DNA of 64,000 nucleotides from Selenomonas sp. AB3002 (GCF_000702545.1 NZ_JNIO01000007.1:62001-126000); one strand, 5' to 3'; positions 14,881 through 24,416 are shown, numbered from the stretch's first letter. Translations and numbers: made by a program. The notes: generated from the letters alone by a model not told the origin.

Positions 14881-15595
14881 AGTCTGATTGGTAAACCATG
14901 CCCGTCAAAAGATCCAGGCAGGATACCCTGCCTGTGGGCAGGAAGCTGCCCGTATCCATGAGCACCAGACGTCCCTCCTCCAAAATCTGGGGTACCGGCT
15001 CGTAACCTATGCTCTGCACAGGGGTGTGTCCCAAGACAATGGTCTGTTCCCCCGTCTGATCCCAGGGATGGGTGGCCAGATGGCGGTGCCAGAGCAGTTT
15101 TTCCTCCGACTGCTCCGTCAGGGGCAGTTCCGGGCTGCAGTCGGCGTGCATGAACCAGTAGGTCTTCCCCTCAGTCTGCACCTCTGTATAGAGGGGGAGC
15201 TTTTCTATGAATTTCAGCCAGGCGGGCAGCAAGTCCTCCCCCTTCCCGCTGGCTATGAGCTGCTTCAAGGTTGCATTGCCGCCATTGGGGAGCCAGCTTA
15301 TCAGTTCGCAGGTGAGCTCTACATCATCCCAGCTCCCCAGGCCATCCCTGCACTGCTTCATTGCCCGGTAGAACATATCCTCATGGTTGCCCTTGAGGAA
15401 GACCATGTTATCCTCATGGGCGTGCCCCAGCACCCACTCCATGACGGGTACGGGATCTTTTCCCCGGTCCAGATAATCTCCCAGGAAAATCATCATATCC
15501 CTGGCAGGATTGAAATGCACTTTCTCATAAGCTGAAAGGAATTTATCCCACTTGCCGTGAATATCTCCAAAGACCAGCAATCTTTCTATTTTCAT
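14879..15595 (-). CDS. Ser/Thr protein phosphatase / ApaH-like metallophosphatase
   Basis: 238 residues, starting MKIERLLVFGDIHG. The ATG at 15595 follows GGAGGTG by seven bases, so the longer upstream frame is not needed. The calcineurin-like signature is complete: GDIHG, GDYLDRG and GNHE near the N-terminus and a downstream GHTP motif, giving the two-metal site. Members hydrolyse phosphoproteins or dinucleoside tetraphosphates (family knowledge); the sequence does not say which. It is divergent from the BrkB gene, with about 110 bp between them. Confidence 0.88.
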   Translation of the reverse strand: MKIERLLVFGDIHGKWDKFLSAYEKVHFNPARDMMIFLGDYLDRGKDPVPVMEWVLGHAHEDNMVFLKGNHEDMFYRAMKQCRDGLGSWDDVELTCELISWLPNGGNATLKQLIASGKGEDLLPAWLKFIEKLPLYTEVQTEGKTYWFMHADCSPELPLTEQSEEKLLWHRHLATHPWDQTGEQTIVLGHTPVQSIGYEPVPQILEEGRLVLMDTGSFLPTGRVSCLDLLTGMVYQSD

Positions 15596-15709
15596 GGCCG
15601 CACCTCCCCATTGTGCTATACTAGAATCACAGCCCTGCAAGGGGCGGAAATCTTGCAAGTAAATTATAGTATCACATAAAGGTGAAAAATATAGGCAAGG
15701 TGGACATTT

Positions 15710-16627
15710 ATGGATGAACTTGTGCAAAGCCTTTTAAAAAAATTCTCCCCCGTCTGGGAGACCCTCTACTTCTTCTATCAACGTTTTACGGACTACCATA
15801 AGATTGCCAGCTGGTTCGATATGGCCTCGGGTACGGCCTACTACTTCCTGCTGGGTTTCCTGCCTTTTCTGGTCTTCACGGTGAACCTGATGCTGTTTGT
15901 GATGTCCTCACAGGTGGATGCCATCTACGGCATGGCCGCCCACTACCTGCCGGAGCGCATGGCGGGCCCCCTCATGGCGGATATCAAGCGCATCATGGCA
16001 GCCCACAGCACCCTTTGGATGTGGGTGACTGGCCTTTTCTCCCTCTACAGCTTCGTGCAGGGCCTGGTGATACTGACCCGGGCCACGGACAGCCTTGACT
16101 ACGCCCAAACTGCCTCCATGGCCCGGGACAACCGCCACAATGTGCTGGTCTACGCCAAAGGCATCATCTTCACCTTCGGCCTGATGGTGGTAATCTTCCT
16201 CACCCTGGGCCTGCCGGTCTTCGGCAATTCCCTGGTTTATTATCTGAACGAAAGCAGCCACTTCTCCACCGTCTTTCTCACCCTCTGGAATGTCCTGCGC
16301 ATCTTCCTGCCCTTCGTGGTGCTGGTGGTATGGCTGACCTGCTTCTACATCTTCGCCCCCCACTCCTACACGCCCCCCTTCCGGCAGGCCCTCATCACAG
16401 CCCTCCTGGTCACCTGCCTGTGGCTGATGGTGACAGGAGTCTATGGCTGGTGCATGACCCTGATTCCCAGCATGGGCATCGCCTACGGCTCCCTGTTCGG
16501 CCTCTTCGCCCTCTTTGTCTGGTTCAAATTCATCGTCAGCTTCATCATCTACGGCATCGAGTTCCTGATGGCCCTGAACGAAATGGAGCTGCGCCACAAA
16601 ATCGAAAAGCTGCAGGCGCAGAAATAA
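15710..16627 (+). CDS. YihY/BrkB-family inner membrane protein
   Basis: 305 residues with about six hydrophobic segments. The conserved N-terminal region SGTAYYFLLGFLPFLVFTVN matches the family hallmark in which an amphipathic stretch precedes the first membrane segment. The C-terminus is short and charged. The family was once annotated as ribonuclease BN in error; its true function is unsettled. AGGTGG precedes the ATG. It is a single-gene unit closed by the terminator at 16646-16684. Confidence 0.88.
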   Translation: MDELVQSLLKKFSPVWETLYFFYQRFTDYHKIASWFDMASGTAYYFLLGFLPFLVFTVNLMLFVMSSQVDAIYGMAAHYLPERMAGPLMADIKRIMAAHSTLWMWVTGLFSLYSFVQGLVILTRATDSLDYAQTASMARDNRHNVLVYAKGIIFTFGLMVVIFLTLGLPVFGNSLVYYLNESSHFSTVFLTLWNVLRIFLPFVVLVVWLTCFYIFAPHSYTPPFRQALITALLVTCLWLMVTGVYGWCMTLIPSMGIAYGSLFGLFALFVWFKFIVSFIIYGIEFLMALNEMELRHKIEKLQAQK

Positions 16628-16645
16628 ATCAATAAACTCACTACA

Positions 16646-16684
16646 AAGCCCCCGGCATGAGAAAATCTCATAGCCGGGGGCCTC
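16646..16684. terminator. Bidirectional terminator
   Basis: AGCCCCCGGC pairs with its complement around an inner ATGAG/CTCAT stem. It lies between the convergent brkB-like gene and the RTX-like gene. Confidence 0.75.
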
Positions 16685-16715
16685 TATCTATACACTTTTA
16701 AGAAGGTGCATCTGT

Positions 16716-19700
16716 TTAATCACTCCAGCTCTTCTTGGAGTAATCATAGTGCCAGGTGGAACCATCACCCAGCTGGAACGTACTGACGGAACTGCTGCTC
16801 ATGCCGTTGAGATTCAACGTGCTGACATTATCACCATCCTTCAGCGTGATTGTCATGGCACCAGACTTGCTGGTATCGATGCCAACCTTGCCAGCCATAA
16901 CATCATCAATGGTGACATTGTAGAGTACAACCTTGTCATCACTGTAGCTGCTGGTAATGACATCACTTCCGTCACCAACGCCAAAGAAGAATGTGGTACT
17001 ACCGCCCGACGCGCCTTTGAGGGTATCATTGGACGCTCCTGCACCGCCCCATAGGCTGGTCTCGCCCTTACCGGCCATAAGGCTCTCATTGGCATCGGTG
17101 CCTGCAAGGATAAGGGTACCACTGTTGGCACTGGCATCCACGGTCTTGACACTTTCGTAATAGAAGTTATTGCCACCACCGTCCAGCCAGATCTCAGCAG
17201 TATCAACATCAGAACCCACTTTCAAGGTGTTATTCTTGCCGCCCATATAGGTAGCCACCTCTTCATCATAGGTCCAAGTGTTGGAAGTGCCAGACACACC
17301 AATTTTTACCTTAGTGGTACTGCTGCCATCAAAGGTAAACTTTACAGCGGTGTCCGTACTAGACTTGCCAAAATCCTTAAGAGTCAGCTTGTCGCCGGAG
17401 CCAATGAGATAGATGGTAGTATCTGTACCGTTATTCTTGATATGGCTGAAGCTTGAAAAATCAAGCCTGATCACATCATCGTCATCTGCACTGCCCCAGT
17501 CACCATTATCAATGGTATCCTTGCCGTCACCGGCCATGAAATAATAGGTTACATTGCTATCACTGCTCTTGTTGCCATAGAGTACATCAGCACTGCTGCC
17601 ACCACCCCACAACGTGGTATCGCCACTACCTGCTATCAGGGTTTCCTTTTCTGCAGCACTGCCCATAAGGATATTTGCACTGCTGCCGCCCTTGACGCTG
17701 GCGAACTTGCCATAATAGTAAGCACCGCCAGTATTGTTCATAATACCCGTATTGCCCAGGTCAACCACCAGGTCATCATCGAACTTGCCAAAGTCCACCA
17801 TCGCAGAAGAACCACTTGAGTAGTAGATATTTGCCATATCTTCCGTATCCGCGACAGAAGCCGTGCCCTTAACATAATCCACAGCGTAGGTAACGCCAGT
17901 ATTATCACGGACATTCACCATCACATCACTGGTAACGGCAGCCCCCCCCGTAATGGAAGCGAGCGTCAGGGTAGCACCGCCTACCTTGGCTACCAGATCT
18001 GTGTTGTTGCTTACACTCAGGTCAAGCGCACTAATATTGTTATCAAAGAGATAAACCACATCGCCTTCAAAGCTTGAAGTACGTGCCTCAAAGGCGAGGA
18101 CAGTATCCTTGCCGCCGGCACTGGCCAGGCCCACGTATTCGGTGGTGTTGAGGGCAGTCGCTGTAGCCCTGCCCTTCAGCACATCTTCAATATCAGTACC
18201 AGTAGCTGTAGCAGACAGGCTGGCATTAAGGAGAATGGCATCATTTCCGGCACCACCATAGGCAATATCTCCGGCACCTGCTACTATTTCATCACCCTTG
18301 CTGCCGCCAATCAAGGTATCTACCGCATTTTCATTGGCAGTACCAAGCAGCACGACTTTATCGGTAATGCTGGAAGCATCTATCAGGCTGCCGTTTTCAT
18401 TACCCCATCCGCCAATGGCTAGGTCATCCCCTGTGTCAATCCTGGCTGCATAAAAGCCATTGGTTTCACTCACCTTTACAACACCAGCACCACTGCCAAC
18501 AGAGATGGAGCCATCAGAACTATGAGAACCATAGGAAAGGGGCATATCTATCCTCAGCAAATCATTGTAAATATCAAGATTTGCCAAGGTCACGGTGCCA
18601 CCAGACATACTGGTGAAGTCCAAAGTATCCTTGCCTGTGCCAGCAGTGACAGTCATAGTACCTGAGAAGACAGAGCCAATGAACAACGAATCATTTCCCT
18701 CACCCAAATCTAACTGGTTGCCATCTCCCGCCATATTGATAGACACTATGTCATTGCCGTTGCCGCCATAAATAATATTGTCCTCAAATACTCCGGCTTC
18801 TTCTTCATCATCATAAATCACCAGGGAATCGTTGCCATCACCCAGGTTTATAGTGCTGTTTTTGACATCGCCGTCAAAGTGTATAGTATCATTCCCAGCA
18901 CCAGTGTTAATAGCAGACTTTATAACCTTCGTAGCGAAAACTGAATCCCTGCCAGCCCCAGTAGTAACTACGGCTTCATTGAAATCGGGGTTATGTTTTT
19001 TCGCTCCCTCATTAATAAGATTGTTGCCATCGCCCATATCGATGGTACCCGTGAGGGTTGCATCAGTCAGCAGAGTGTCATTGCCATCACCAAGCCTGAT
19101 AGCGACAGTTCCCTCCACATTACCCATGAGGTCCACATAATTGGCGGCAGTGCCGCTGCCTGTAACGACCAGGTCACCATTAACCGCACGCACAAATAAA
19201 CTATCAGCGCCTGCACCCAGGTCAACAGACAGATTGTCTCCTACATCTGTCAATATATCAATGTAGTCTTTGCCATCTCCGGCACTGATAGTGGTCTTGC
19301 CCACAGCACCATGTATGAAAACACTGTCATTGCCATCGCCCACATCGATATTCACGTCACTACCAGAAGTGAGGCTCACATCGACATAGTCATTGCCTGC
19401 ACCGGCGTTGACAGTAATTTCCTTATCAGCACTATTATGCAGGAAAACACTGTCATCACCATCACCCACATCGATGTTCGTGGGACCAGCCGAAGCAAGG
19501 CTCACATCAACATAGTCATTGCCTGCGCCAGTTACAATGTTGATATTGCCTTGAGCACTGTGCATGAAGACACTGTCGTTACCTTTGCCCATGTTGATGT
19601 TGGTATAACCAGTTGAGGTAGCATAGTTATAATCTACCCTGTCAGCACCATCACCAAGTTCAAGGTTAGTTACATTCTTGGCACCAAAGATAGTCCACCC

Positions 19701-19895
19701 CTCTGTGCCGCTATAGTTTATATCTGTCACATAACCATTAGCGGCATCTGGAGACAAATCCAATGTGTTACCACTTTGCCCCGCTACCAAAACTTTTCCC
19801 GAGTCCGTAGAGGAATAAAAGGTATCATTCGTGGTGGAATATCCGATGACACTGGCGGTCGAACCGGAAAACACACCTAAATTCAAAGTCGCCAT
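16716..19895 (-). CDS. RTX-like Asp/Gly-repeat protein, probable secreted protein
   Basis: 1,059 residues from the ATG at 19895 (AAGGGGG at 19904-19910), starting MATLNLGVFSGST. Residues about 90-450 carry at least a dozen nonapeptide-like motifs (GDGNDSVFI, GAGNDYVDV, GDGDDSVFL, GAGNDTIHF) spaced about 21 residues apart, with DSVFxH and DYVDV types alternating in the first half. Further degenerate GxGxD segments follow. The C-terminus ends GDGSTWHYDYSKKSWSD. No signal peptide and no cysteine in the repeat region. The repeats resemble calcium-binding RTX beta-rolls but are spaced like a solenoid. Type I secretion is inferred; no transporter for it lies in the window. A TATAAT at 19924-19929 may be its -10 box. 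Confidence 0.82.
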   Translation of the reverse strand: MATLNLGVFSGSTASVIGYSTTNDTFYSSTDSGKVLVAGQSGNTLDLSPDAANGYVTDINYSGTEGWTIFGAKNVTNLELGDGADRVDYNYATSTGYTNINMGKGNDSVFMHSAQGNINIVTGAGNDYVDVSLASAGPTNIDVGDGDDSVFLHNSADKEITVNAGAGNDYVDVSLTSGSDVNIDVGDGNDSVFIHGAVGKTTISAGDGKDYIDILTDVGDNLSVDLGAGADSLFVRAVNGDLVVTGSGTAANYVDLMGNVEGTVAIRLGDGNDTLLTDATLTGTIDMGDGNNLINEGAKKHNPDFNEAVVTTGAGRDSVFATKVIKSAINTGAGNDTIHFDGDVKNSTINLGDGNDSLVIYDDEEEAGVFEDNIIYGGNGNDIVSINMAGDGNQLDLGEGNDSLFIGSVFSGTMTVTAGTGKDTLDFTSMSGGTVTLANLDIYNDLLRIDMPLSYGSHSSDGSISVGSGAGVVKVSETNGFYAARIDTGDDLAIGGWGNENGSLIDASSITDKVVLLGTANENAVDTLIGGSKGDEIVAGAGDIAYGGAGNDAILLNASLSATATGTDIEDVLKGRATATALNTTEYVGLASAGGKDTVLAFEARTSSFEGDVVYLFDNNISALDLSVSNNTDLVAKVGGATLTLASITGGAAVTSDVMVNVRDNTGVTYAVDYVKGTASVADTEDMANIYYSSGSSAMVDFGKFDDDLVVDLGNTGIMNNTGGAYYYGKFASVKGGSSANILMGSAAEKETLIAGSGDTTLWGGGSSADVLYGNKSSDSNVTYYFMAGDGKDTIDNGDWGSADDDDVIRLDFSSFSHIKNNGTDTTIYLIGSGDKLTLKDFGKSSTDTAVKFTFDGSSTTKVKIGVSGTSNTWTYDEEVATYMGGKNNTLKVGSDVDTAEIWLDGGGNNFYYESVKTVDASANSGTLILAGTDANESLMAGKGETSLWGGAGASNDTLKGASGGSTTFFFGVGDGSDVITSSYSDDKVVLYNVTIDDVMAGKVGIDTSKSGAMTITLKDGDNVSTLNLNGMSSSSVSTFQLGDGSTWHYDYSKKSWSD

Positions 19896-19982
19896 GAAAA
19901 ATTCCCCCTTATACATAAAAAATATTATATGCCTATATTTCAACTAAAGGGAATTTTCTCCTTCCTGCTTTAAAGATTTAAT

Positions 19983-20633
19983 CTACTCTACGCGTCTTAT
20001 CCTGCTGTCTGCTTCCTGCCTTGCCTGTTCTTTGGCCTGCTCCAGGGCCTCCTGCTGGCGTTCCTTCAGCTGTCCCTGCCTTTCCTCATAGCTTTCATAG
20101 GGCTCAAAGACAGGATAGCCATCTCCGTTAGGCGCTGCCAGGTAGGTCTTCACAAATTCGCTGAACTTGCTGTCCCCGTGGGCGGAAAACCGCAGGATGA
20201 CCTTCCTGCCCACCTGGCTCTGGTGCTGGTCCAGCACCGGGCCAGCCGAGTCCTCTTCCTTGTGATAGGGAACCAGCCCCATAAAATAATGGACCTCCTG
20301 TCCCTTTTCTGCCGTAAGCCTGCAGAGCACCTCCCTGTCCTTCACCTGCAGGATGAACTGGTCATTTTTCAGTTCAGCATAGGGGGTGCGGGCAATTTCC
20401 TGCAGGGCGGCCCTGGCACAGCTTTCGTGGAATTCATTGGTAGGCCTTTGGGCCGAAACATAGTCCACAAAATCTACCAGGGGAGCAAAAATAAGGCTGC
20501 GGAACAAAAAGGAAATCACGGCCACAGCCAGCACCAGCACCATGACCTGCCTGTCTCCCAGACCGGGGTAATCTGACCTGCGGGGCAGGGAAATACGCGG
20601 AGGGAAAAATCTACGCAGTTTATCTATAATCAT
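19983..20633 (-). CDS. Membrane-anchored protein of unknown function, partner of AAA+ gene
   Basis: 216 residues starting MIIDKLRRFF. The SD AAGGAG (20640-20645) overlaps the stop of the upstream AAA+ gene and is six bases from this ATG. One hydrophobic segment near residues 30-50 (VMVLVLAVAVISFLF) is followed by a soluble domain and a C-terminal Gln/Glu/Arg-rich coiled coil. I do not recognise the family. The tight coupling to the membrane AAA+ ATPase suggests the two work together. The gene ends about 85 bp before the RTX-like gene's start. Confidence 0.75.
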   Translation of the reverse strand: MIIDKLRRFFPPRISLPRRSDYPGLGDRQVMVLVLAVAVISFLFRSLIFAPLVDFVDYVSAQRPTNEFHESCARAALQEIARTPYAELKNDQFILQVKDREVLCRLTAEKGQEVHYFMGLVPYHKEEDSAGPVLDQHQSQVGRKVILRFSAHGDSKFSEFVKTYLAAPNGDGYPVFEPYESYEERQGQLKERQQEALEQAKEQARQEADSRIRRVE

Positions 20634-20643
20634 AGCCATCTCC

Positions 20644-21837
20644 TTAAAGGGCACCTTCCATCTGCAGGCGGGGCTGTCTGCCGGCTGCCACAGCTGCATC
20701 ATCACCCGTGATAGTCATCAGCTCCTGGTCGCTCAAAGCCTCCAGCGCCGTACCGCTGATGCGGTTAGACTGGGCATAGCATGCCGCCTGGTACAGATTC
20801 CGCACCGTGCGGGCGTTGCCGAAATCCTTGTCCCTTGCCTCGTAAAGCTGCAGAAAGTGTTCCTGCATAAAGCTTTTGGCCTCATCCGCGAGGATATAGC
20901 CGTCCTTCCGGCAAAGGCTGGTGAAAATATCCAGGAGCTCCTCCGGCCGGTAGTCCTCAAACTCGATATAATTGGTAAAACGGGATTTCAGGCCGGGATT
21001 GGAGGAAAGAAAGCGCTCCATTTCTCCCGTATAGCCTGCCACAATGACAATCAGATCATCCCGCTTGTCCTCCATGGCCTTCAGTAAAGTCTCGATGGCC
21101 TCATGGCCGAAATCCTTGGGATTGTCCTCCTTGTAAAGGGCATAGGCTTCATCAATAAAGAGGACGCCACCCAGGGCCGCCTGGATTTTTTCATTGGTGA
21201 GGATGGCTGTCTCGCCTATATACTGGGCCACCAGGCTGCTCCTGTCCGCCTCCACAAAGGCCCCGGTCCGCACAATGCCCATTTCCTTGTAGATGGAAGC
21301 AATGAGCCGGGCCACTGTGGTCTTGCCTGTGCCGGGATTGCCGGTGAACACCATGTGCAGGGAGCCGCCCCCCATGACAGGCAGCCCTCTGCGGCGCCTT
21401 TCCTCATCGGCCTTAAGGCGGCTGAAGAGCTGCTCCAGGTGTTCCTTCACGCTGCCCAGCCCCGTAAGGCCGTTCAGCTCTGCCATAAGGTCATCAAGGT
21501 TCTTCCGCTTCCGCAGGAAATTATGCGGCTTGAAGGCCTGGGCCCCCTCCCGCTGCACCTGCTTCTTGAAGCGCTTCTCCCCTACCCAGCCATAGACGTC
21601 CCGCTGGACCAGCAGAATCTGGAGGCAGGCCAGGGGCCAGAGCAGCAGACCGTAGAGGTACCACCCCTTCCAGCTCCTGTTCTTCCAGTAGGCCACCCCC
21701 GCCGGCAGCGCCGCCAGCAGGAGATTCACATAATAAGTCTTAACTCCCTCCAGCACCAGCTGGCAAAGGGAGCCCACCAAGGCCGCCAGGGCGAAAAGCA
21801 GGCCTAAAAAAAGTATCAGCAAAATCAAGTATGGCAT
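20644..21837 (-). CDS. Membrane-anchored CbbX/SpoVK-type AAA+ ATPase
   Basis: 397 residues. Two N-terminal hydrophobic stretches (about residues 1-25 and 35-72) precede a CbbX/SpoVK-like AAA+ domain: LTGLGSVKEHL, Walker A GNPGTGKT, the YIGETA pore-loop region, Walker B LFIDEAY, sensor-1 and an arginine-finger SRF motif. CbbX proteins remodel protein complexes such as inhibited Rubisco, and SpoVK is sporulation-linked; here a membrane tether is added, so the substrate is probably a membrane or envelope protein (inference). It is translationally coupled to the downstream 19983-20633 gene. Confidence 0.87.
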   Translation of the reverse strand: MPYLILLILFLGLLFALAALVGSLCQLVLEGVKTYYVNLLLAALPAGVAYWKNRSWKGWYLYGLLLWPLACLQILLVQRDVYGWVGEKRFKKQVQREGAQAFKPHNFLRKRKNLDDLMAELNGLTGLGSVKEHLEQLFSRLKADEERRRRGLPVMGGGSLHMVFTGNPGTGKTTVARLIASIYKEMGIVRTGAFVEADRSSLVAQYIGETAILTNEKIQAALGGVLFIDEAYALYKEDNPKDFGHEAIETLLKAMEDKRDDLIVIVAGYTGEMERFLSSNPGLKSRFTNYIEFEDYRPEELLDIFTSLCRKDGYILADEAKSFMQEHFLQLYEARDKDFGNARTVRNLYQAACYAQSNRISGTALEALSDQELMTITGDDAAVAAGRQPRLQMEGAL

Positions 21838-22015
21838 ATCAGTTCCCGGCTCCTATTACATATATGATAAAATTTTTCGGCAGGTTTCAGTATAAATTAT
21901 TAGAATTAGATTCCCCTTAAAAAGATTATTCATGAATAATTTTTTTGAAGGAATATTCTCCCTGCTGGTCGAAGGAATCGCCATGGGATGATTTGTATTT
22001 GGGGAGGGATTAGAC

Positions 22016-23050
22016 ATGCTTTGCCTTGAGCCTGATTATCTGGAAAAATTCATCTGCGACGGGCAGCGGTGCGGAGCGCAGTGCTGCCGGCTTTGGACGG
22101 TGTTTGTGGATGGGGAGACTTATGAGAAGTACAAGGGGCTGCCTGCGGCGCAGGGCAGTGAGATGCTGAAGCGCCTTGTGCATGGAGAGGAAGGGCAGGC
22201 CCCTTGGGCCTGGGATTTTGGAAAGGAGAAAATCTGCCACTTCCTGCAAGAGGATTTTCTCTGCGGGATACAGCGGCAGCACGGGGAGGAATATCTGGGG
22301 AGCACCTGCGCCATCTATCCCCGGAAGCCCGTGGATATCGGCGGCAGCTTCCAGATGAGTCTCTCCCTGTCCTGTCCTCTGGCAGCCGAGCTGGCCCTTT
22401 TCCGTGACACGCCTGTCGAGTTCAAATGGAGGGAGCGTGACGCAAGCCGCCCCTCCTTCTGGCAGGAAATCGCCTGCCAGAAGGGTGAGGAAGGTGTGGC
22501 GGCCTCCTGCCTGCTCCTGCAGGACACGGGGCTGAATATCCTGCAGCTGAAAATGCCGCTGCTTGAAAAGCTCTCCGCCCTGCTGGCCTATTTGAGGGAA
22601 GCTGACCAGGCGGTGGAGGCCGGAGACTTCGAAAAGCTCCTTGCACTCTCCGATGACTACAGCCACGGCGGCGGAGAGCGGGAGGAAGGACTCTCCTGGG
22701 AACTGGATGAGCACTTCCCCGGCCTGAGGGAAACCTTGGCTGTGCCCGAGAGCAGGAATCAGCACCTGAAGGCCCTGCATCCCATAAAGACAGGGGAAGC
22801 TCTGCCCCCCCTGGAACTCATGCTGGAAAACATACTGGTATCAGAGTATTTCGTAGAGCTTTTCCCCTGCACCTTGGACGGCACCCTCAGGCATAACGGC
22901 AGAGCCTTCCTGGCCCTGGCCCTGCTCTACAGGGAAGCTATTGAACGGGCCCAGGGGAATGCTTCAGAAATAGTTTACAACATCAACCGCATTTCCACCC
23001 TCATGGGACATGACAGAGAGTGGCAGGAAACCCTTTCACAAAACGTATAA
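22016..23050 (+). CDS. fliB: Flagellin lysine-N-methylase FliB family
   Basis: 344 residues. The N-terminus has the FliB-type cysteine pattern (CDGQRCGAQCCRLW), with later CGIQ, STCAIYP and LSCPLAAE cysteines that could bind an Fe-S cluster. FliB methylates lysines on flagellin (known in Salmonella). GGGAGGG lies seven bases before the ATG. There are no flagellar genes nearby, so the target could be flagellin encoded elsewhere or another surface protein. The gene stands alone and ends in a strong terminator. Confidence 0.8.
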   Translation: MLCLEPDYLEKFICDGQRCGAQCCRLWTVFVDGETYEKYKGLPAAQGSEMLKRLVHGEEGQAPWAWDFGKEKICHFLQEDFLCGIQRQHGEEYLGSTCAIYPRKPVDIGGSFQMSLSLSCPLAAELALFRDTPVEFKWRERDASRPSFWQEIACQKGEEGVAASCLLLQDTGLNILQLKMPLLEKLSALLAYLREADQAVEAGDFEKLLALSDDYSHGGGEREEGLSWELDEHFPGLRETLAVPESRNQHLKALHPIKTGEALPPLELMLENILVSEYFVELFPCTLDGTLRHNGRAFLALALLYREAIERAQGNASEIVYNINRISTLMGHDREWQETLSQNV

Positions 23051-23083
23051 AAAATCCTCCCTCATTGTAGGGAGGATTTTTTT
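23048..23083. terminator. Bidirectional terminator between fliB and the GH3 gene
   Basis: AAAATCCTCCCT and AGGGAGGATTTTTTT flank a short loop, with A-rich and T-rich sides suitable for both convergent genes. Confidence 0.85.
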
Positions 23084-24281
23084 ACTGCACTGGCTTCAAG
23101 CCATGCCTGAACTTAGCCTTGATGATGCGGCGCACAGATTCGTCCACCCGCTTCTCGCTGATTTTCCCTTCTTTTACTGCATTGAGGATCCCCATATAGG
23201 CCTCCTCGGCGTGACCGTAGTCATGGCAGACCAGTATCAGGTCTGAGCCTGCCTGGAAGGCCTTCACTGCGGCCTCTCCGAAGGTGTACTGCTTGATAAT
23301 GGCTCCCATGCCCAGATCGTCAGTGATGATAAGGCCTTCGTAACCCAAGTCCTTGCGCAGGAGGCCTGTGATGATCTTGGCTGACAGGCTGGCGGGATTC
23401 TCGGTATCAAAGGCAGGATAGCGGAAATGGCCCACCATGATCATGTAGTCCATGGGCCTGCCCTTGTCCGTGCCGTTGATGGTCTCCCGGAAGGGCACCA
23501 GGTCCTCTTTCCTCAGCTCATGCTCCGTGGCTTCGATGGAGGAAAAATCCTCGTGGGAATCCACCGTGCCCTTGCCTATGCCAGGGAAATGCTTCAGGGT
23601 GTAGATAAGTCCCTTTTCATGATAGCCCTCTCCGACAGCCTGGACGAATTTCAGCACTTCATAAGGACTCGTGCTGTAGGAGCGCTCCCGGCCCAGCCCC
23701 AAATCAGCCACCGGCGCGAAGTTCACATTCACGCCAATTTCCCTGAGGTCGCCTGCCACAGCTGAAGCCAGCTTCCTGGCGAACTCCTTGTTCTCCTTCC
23801 CCACAGCCTCAGCCGAAGGCGGCGGCGGGATGACCTCCTTGCCCCGGGACACCAGCCCTCCTTCCTCATCAATGGCCACAAAGAGAGGCACCTTCTCCCC
23901 CGCTCCGGACTGCACATCCAGAACGAAGTTCTTGACCTGTTCCTTGCTCTCAAAGTTCCTGTCAAAGAGCACGATGCCGCCGTAGTGGAACTGATGCAAG
24001 GCATAACGTGCCTCATCATCCACCTCCGTGCCAGGCAGGCTAACCATCATCAGCTGCCCAATTTTCTCAGTCAAAGACATACGGGATAAGATATCTTCCA
24101 CCTGCTCGTCAGTAGTGAGGAGTTTCTGCTGCTCCTTATTATTTTCTGTTTTTTGCTCCTGCTTGGAACTGGCAGTCTGAGCCGTCGCCTCACGATGATT
24201 CATGACATACAGCGAACCGCTGACGATGGCTATCAAGAAGATAATTGCCACAGAGATTCCCACAATAAGTTTGCGTTTCAC
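23082..24281 (-). CDS. nagZ: Glycoside hydrolase family 3 beta-N-acetylhexosaminidase, NagZ-type
   Basis: 399 residues. An N-terminal hydrophobic segment (residues 4-27) serves as signal or anchor, followed by a Gln/Lys/Glu-rich linker to about residue 55. The catalytic domain has the NagZ signature KHFPGIGKGTVDSHED (His of the catalytic dyad), IMVGHF, and the nucleophile motif ITDDLGMGAI. The family removes GlcNAc from muropeptides. An exported form fits peptidoglycan turnover outside the cytoplasm. It lies downstream of murA on the same strand but is separated by a terminator and a repeat element. Confidence 0.9.
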   Translation of the reverse strand: MKRKLIVGISVAIIFLIAIVSGSLYVMNHREATAQTASSKQEQKTENNKEQQKLLTTDEQVEDILSRMSLTEKIGQLMMVSLPGTEVDDEARYALHQFHYGGIVLFDRNFESKEQVKNFVLDVQSGAGEKVPLFVAIDEEGGLVSRGKEVIPPPPSAEAVGKENKEFARKLASAVAGDLREIGVNVNFAPVADLGLGRERSYSTSPYEVLKFVQAVGEGYHEKGLIYTLKHFPGIGKGTVDSHEDFSSIEATEHELRKEDLVPFRETINGTDKGRPMDYMIMVGHFRYPAFDTENPASLSAKIITGLLRKDLGYEGLIITDDLGMGAIIKQYTFGEAAVKAFQAGSDLILVCHDYGHAEEAYMGILNAVKEGKISEKRVDESVRRIIKAKFRHGLKPVQ

Positions 24282-24295
24282 GCTACAAGCCCCCT

Positions 24296-24416
24296 CAAAC
24301 TCCCAACCCCTTGGCGCCCAAGGATGGGCGCCCGGCGGGCTTTGGCTTCCGTGAAGGAAGGCAGCCCGCTACTTTCTTTTTGGTGCTTTTTCTTTCTGGA
24401 AAGAAAAAGCACGCTC
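24296..24416. repeat. Multi-hairpin intergenic element, copy 1
   Basis: Three successive inverted repeats: GGCGCCCAAGGATGGGCGCC, GCGGGC...GCCCGC enclosing a small hairpin, and GCTTTTTCTTTC-TGG-AAAGAAAAAGC. The same architecture recurs at 60226-60350 with different stem sequences. Non-coding. It fills the gap between the GH3 gene and the murA terminator. Confidence 0.55.

Noticed and set aside
15596-15727. N-terminal extension of the metallophosphatase to 15727
   Set aside because: GGAGGTG sits properly before the ATG at 15595, and the extension overlaps the divergent brkB-like gene.
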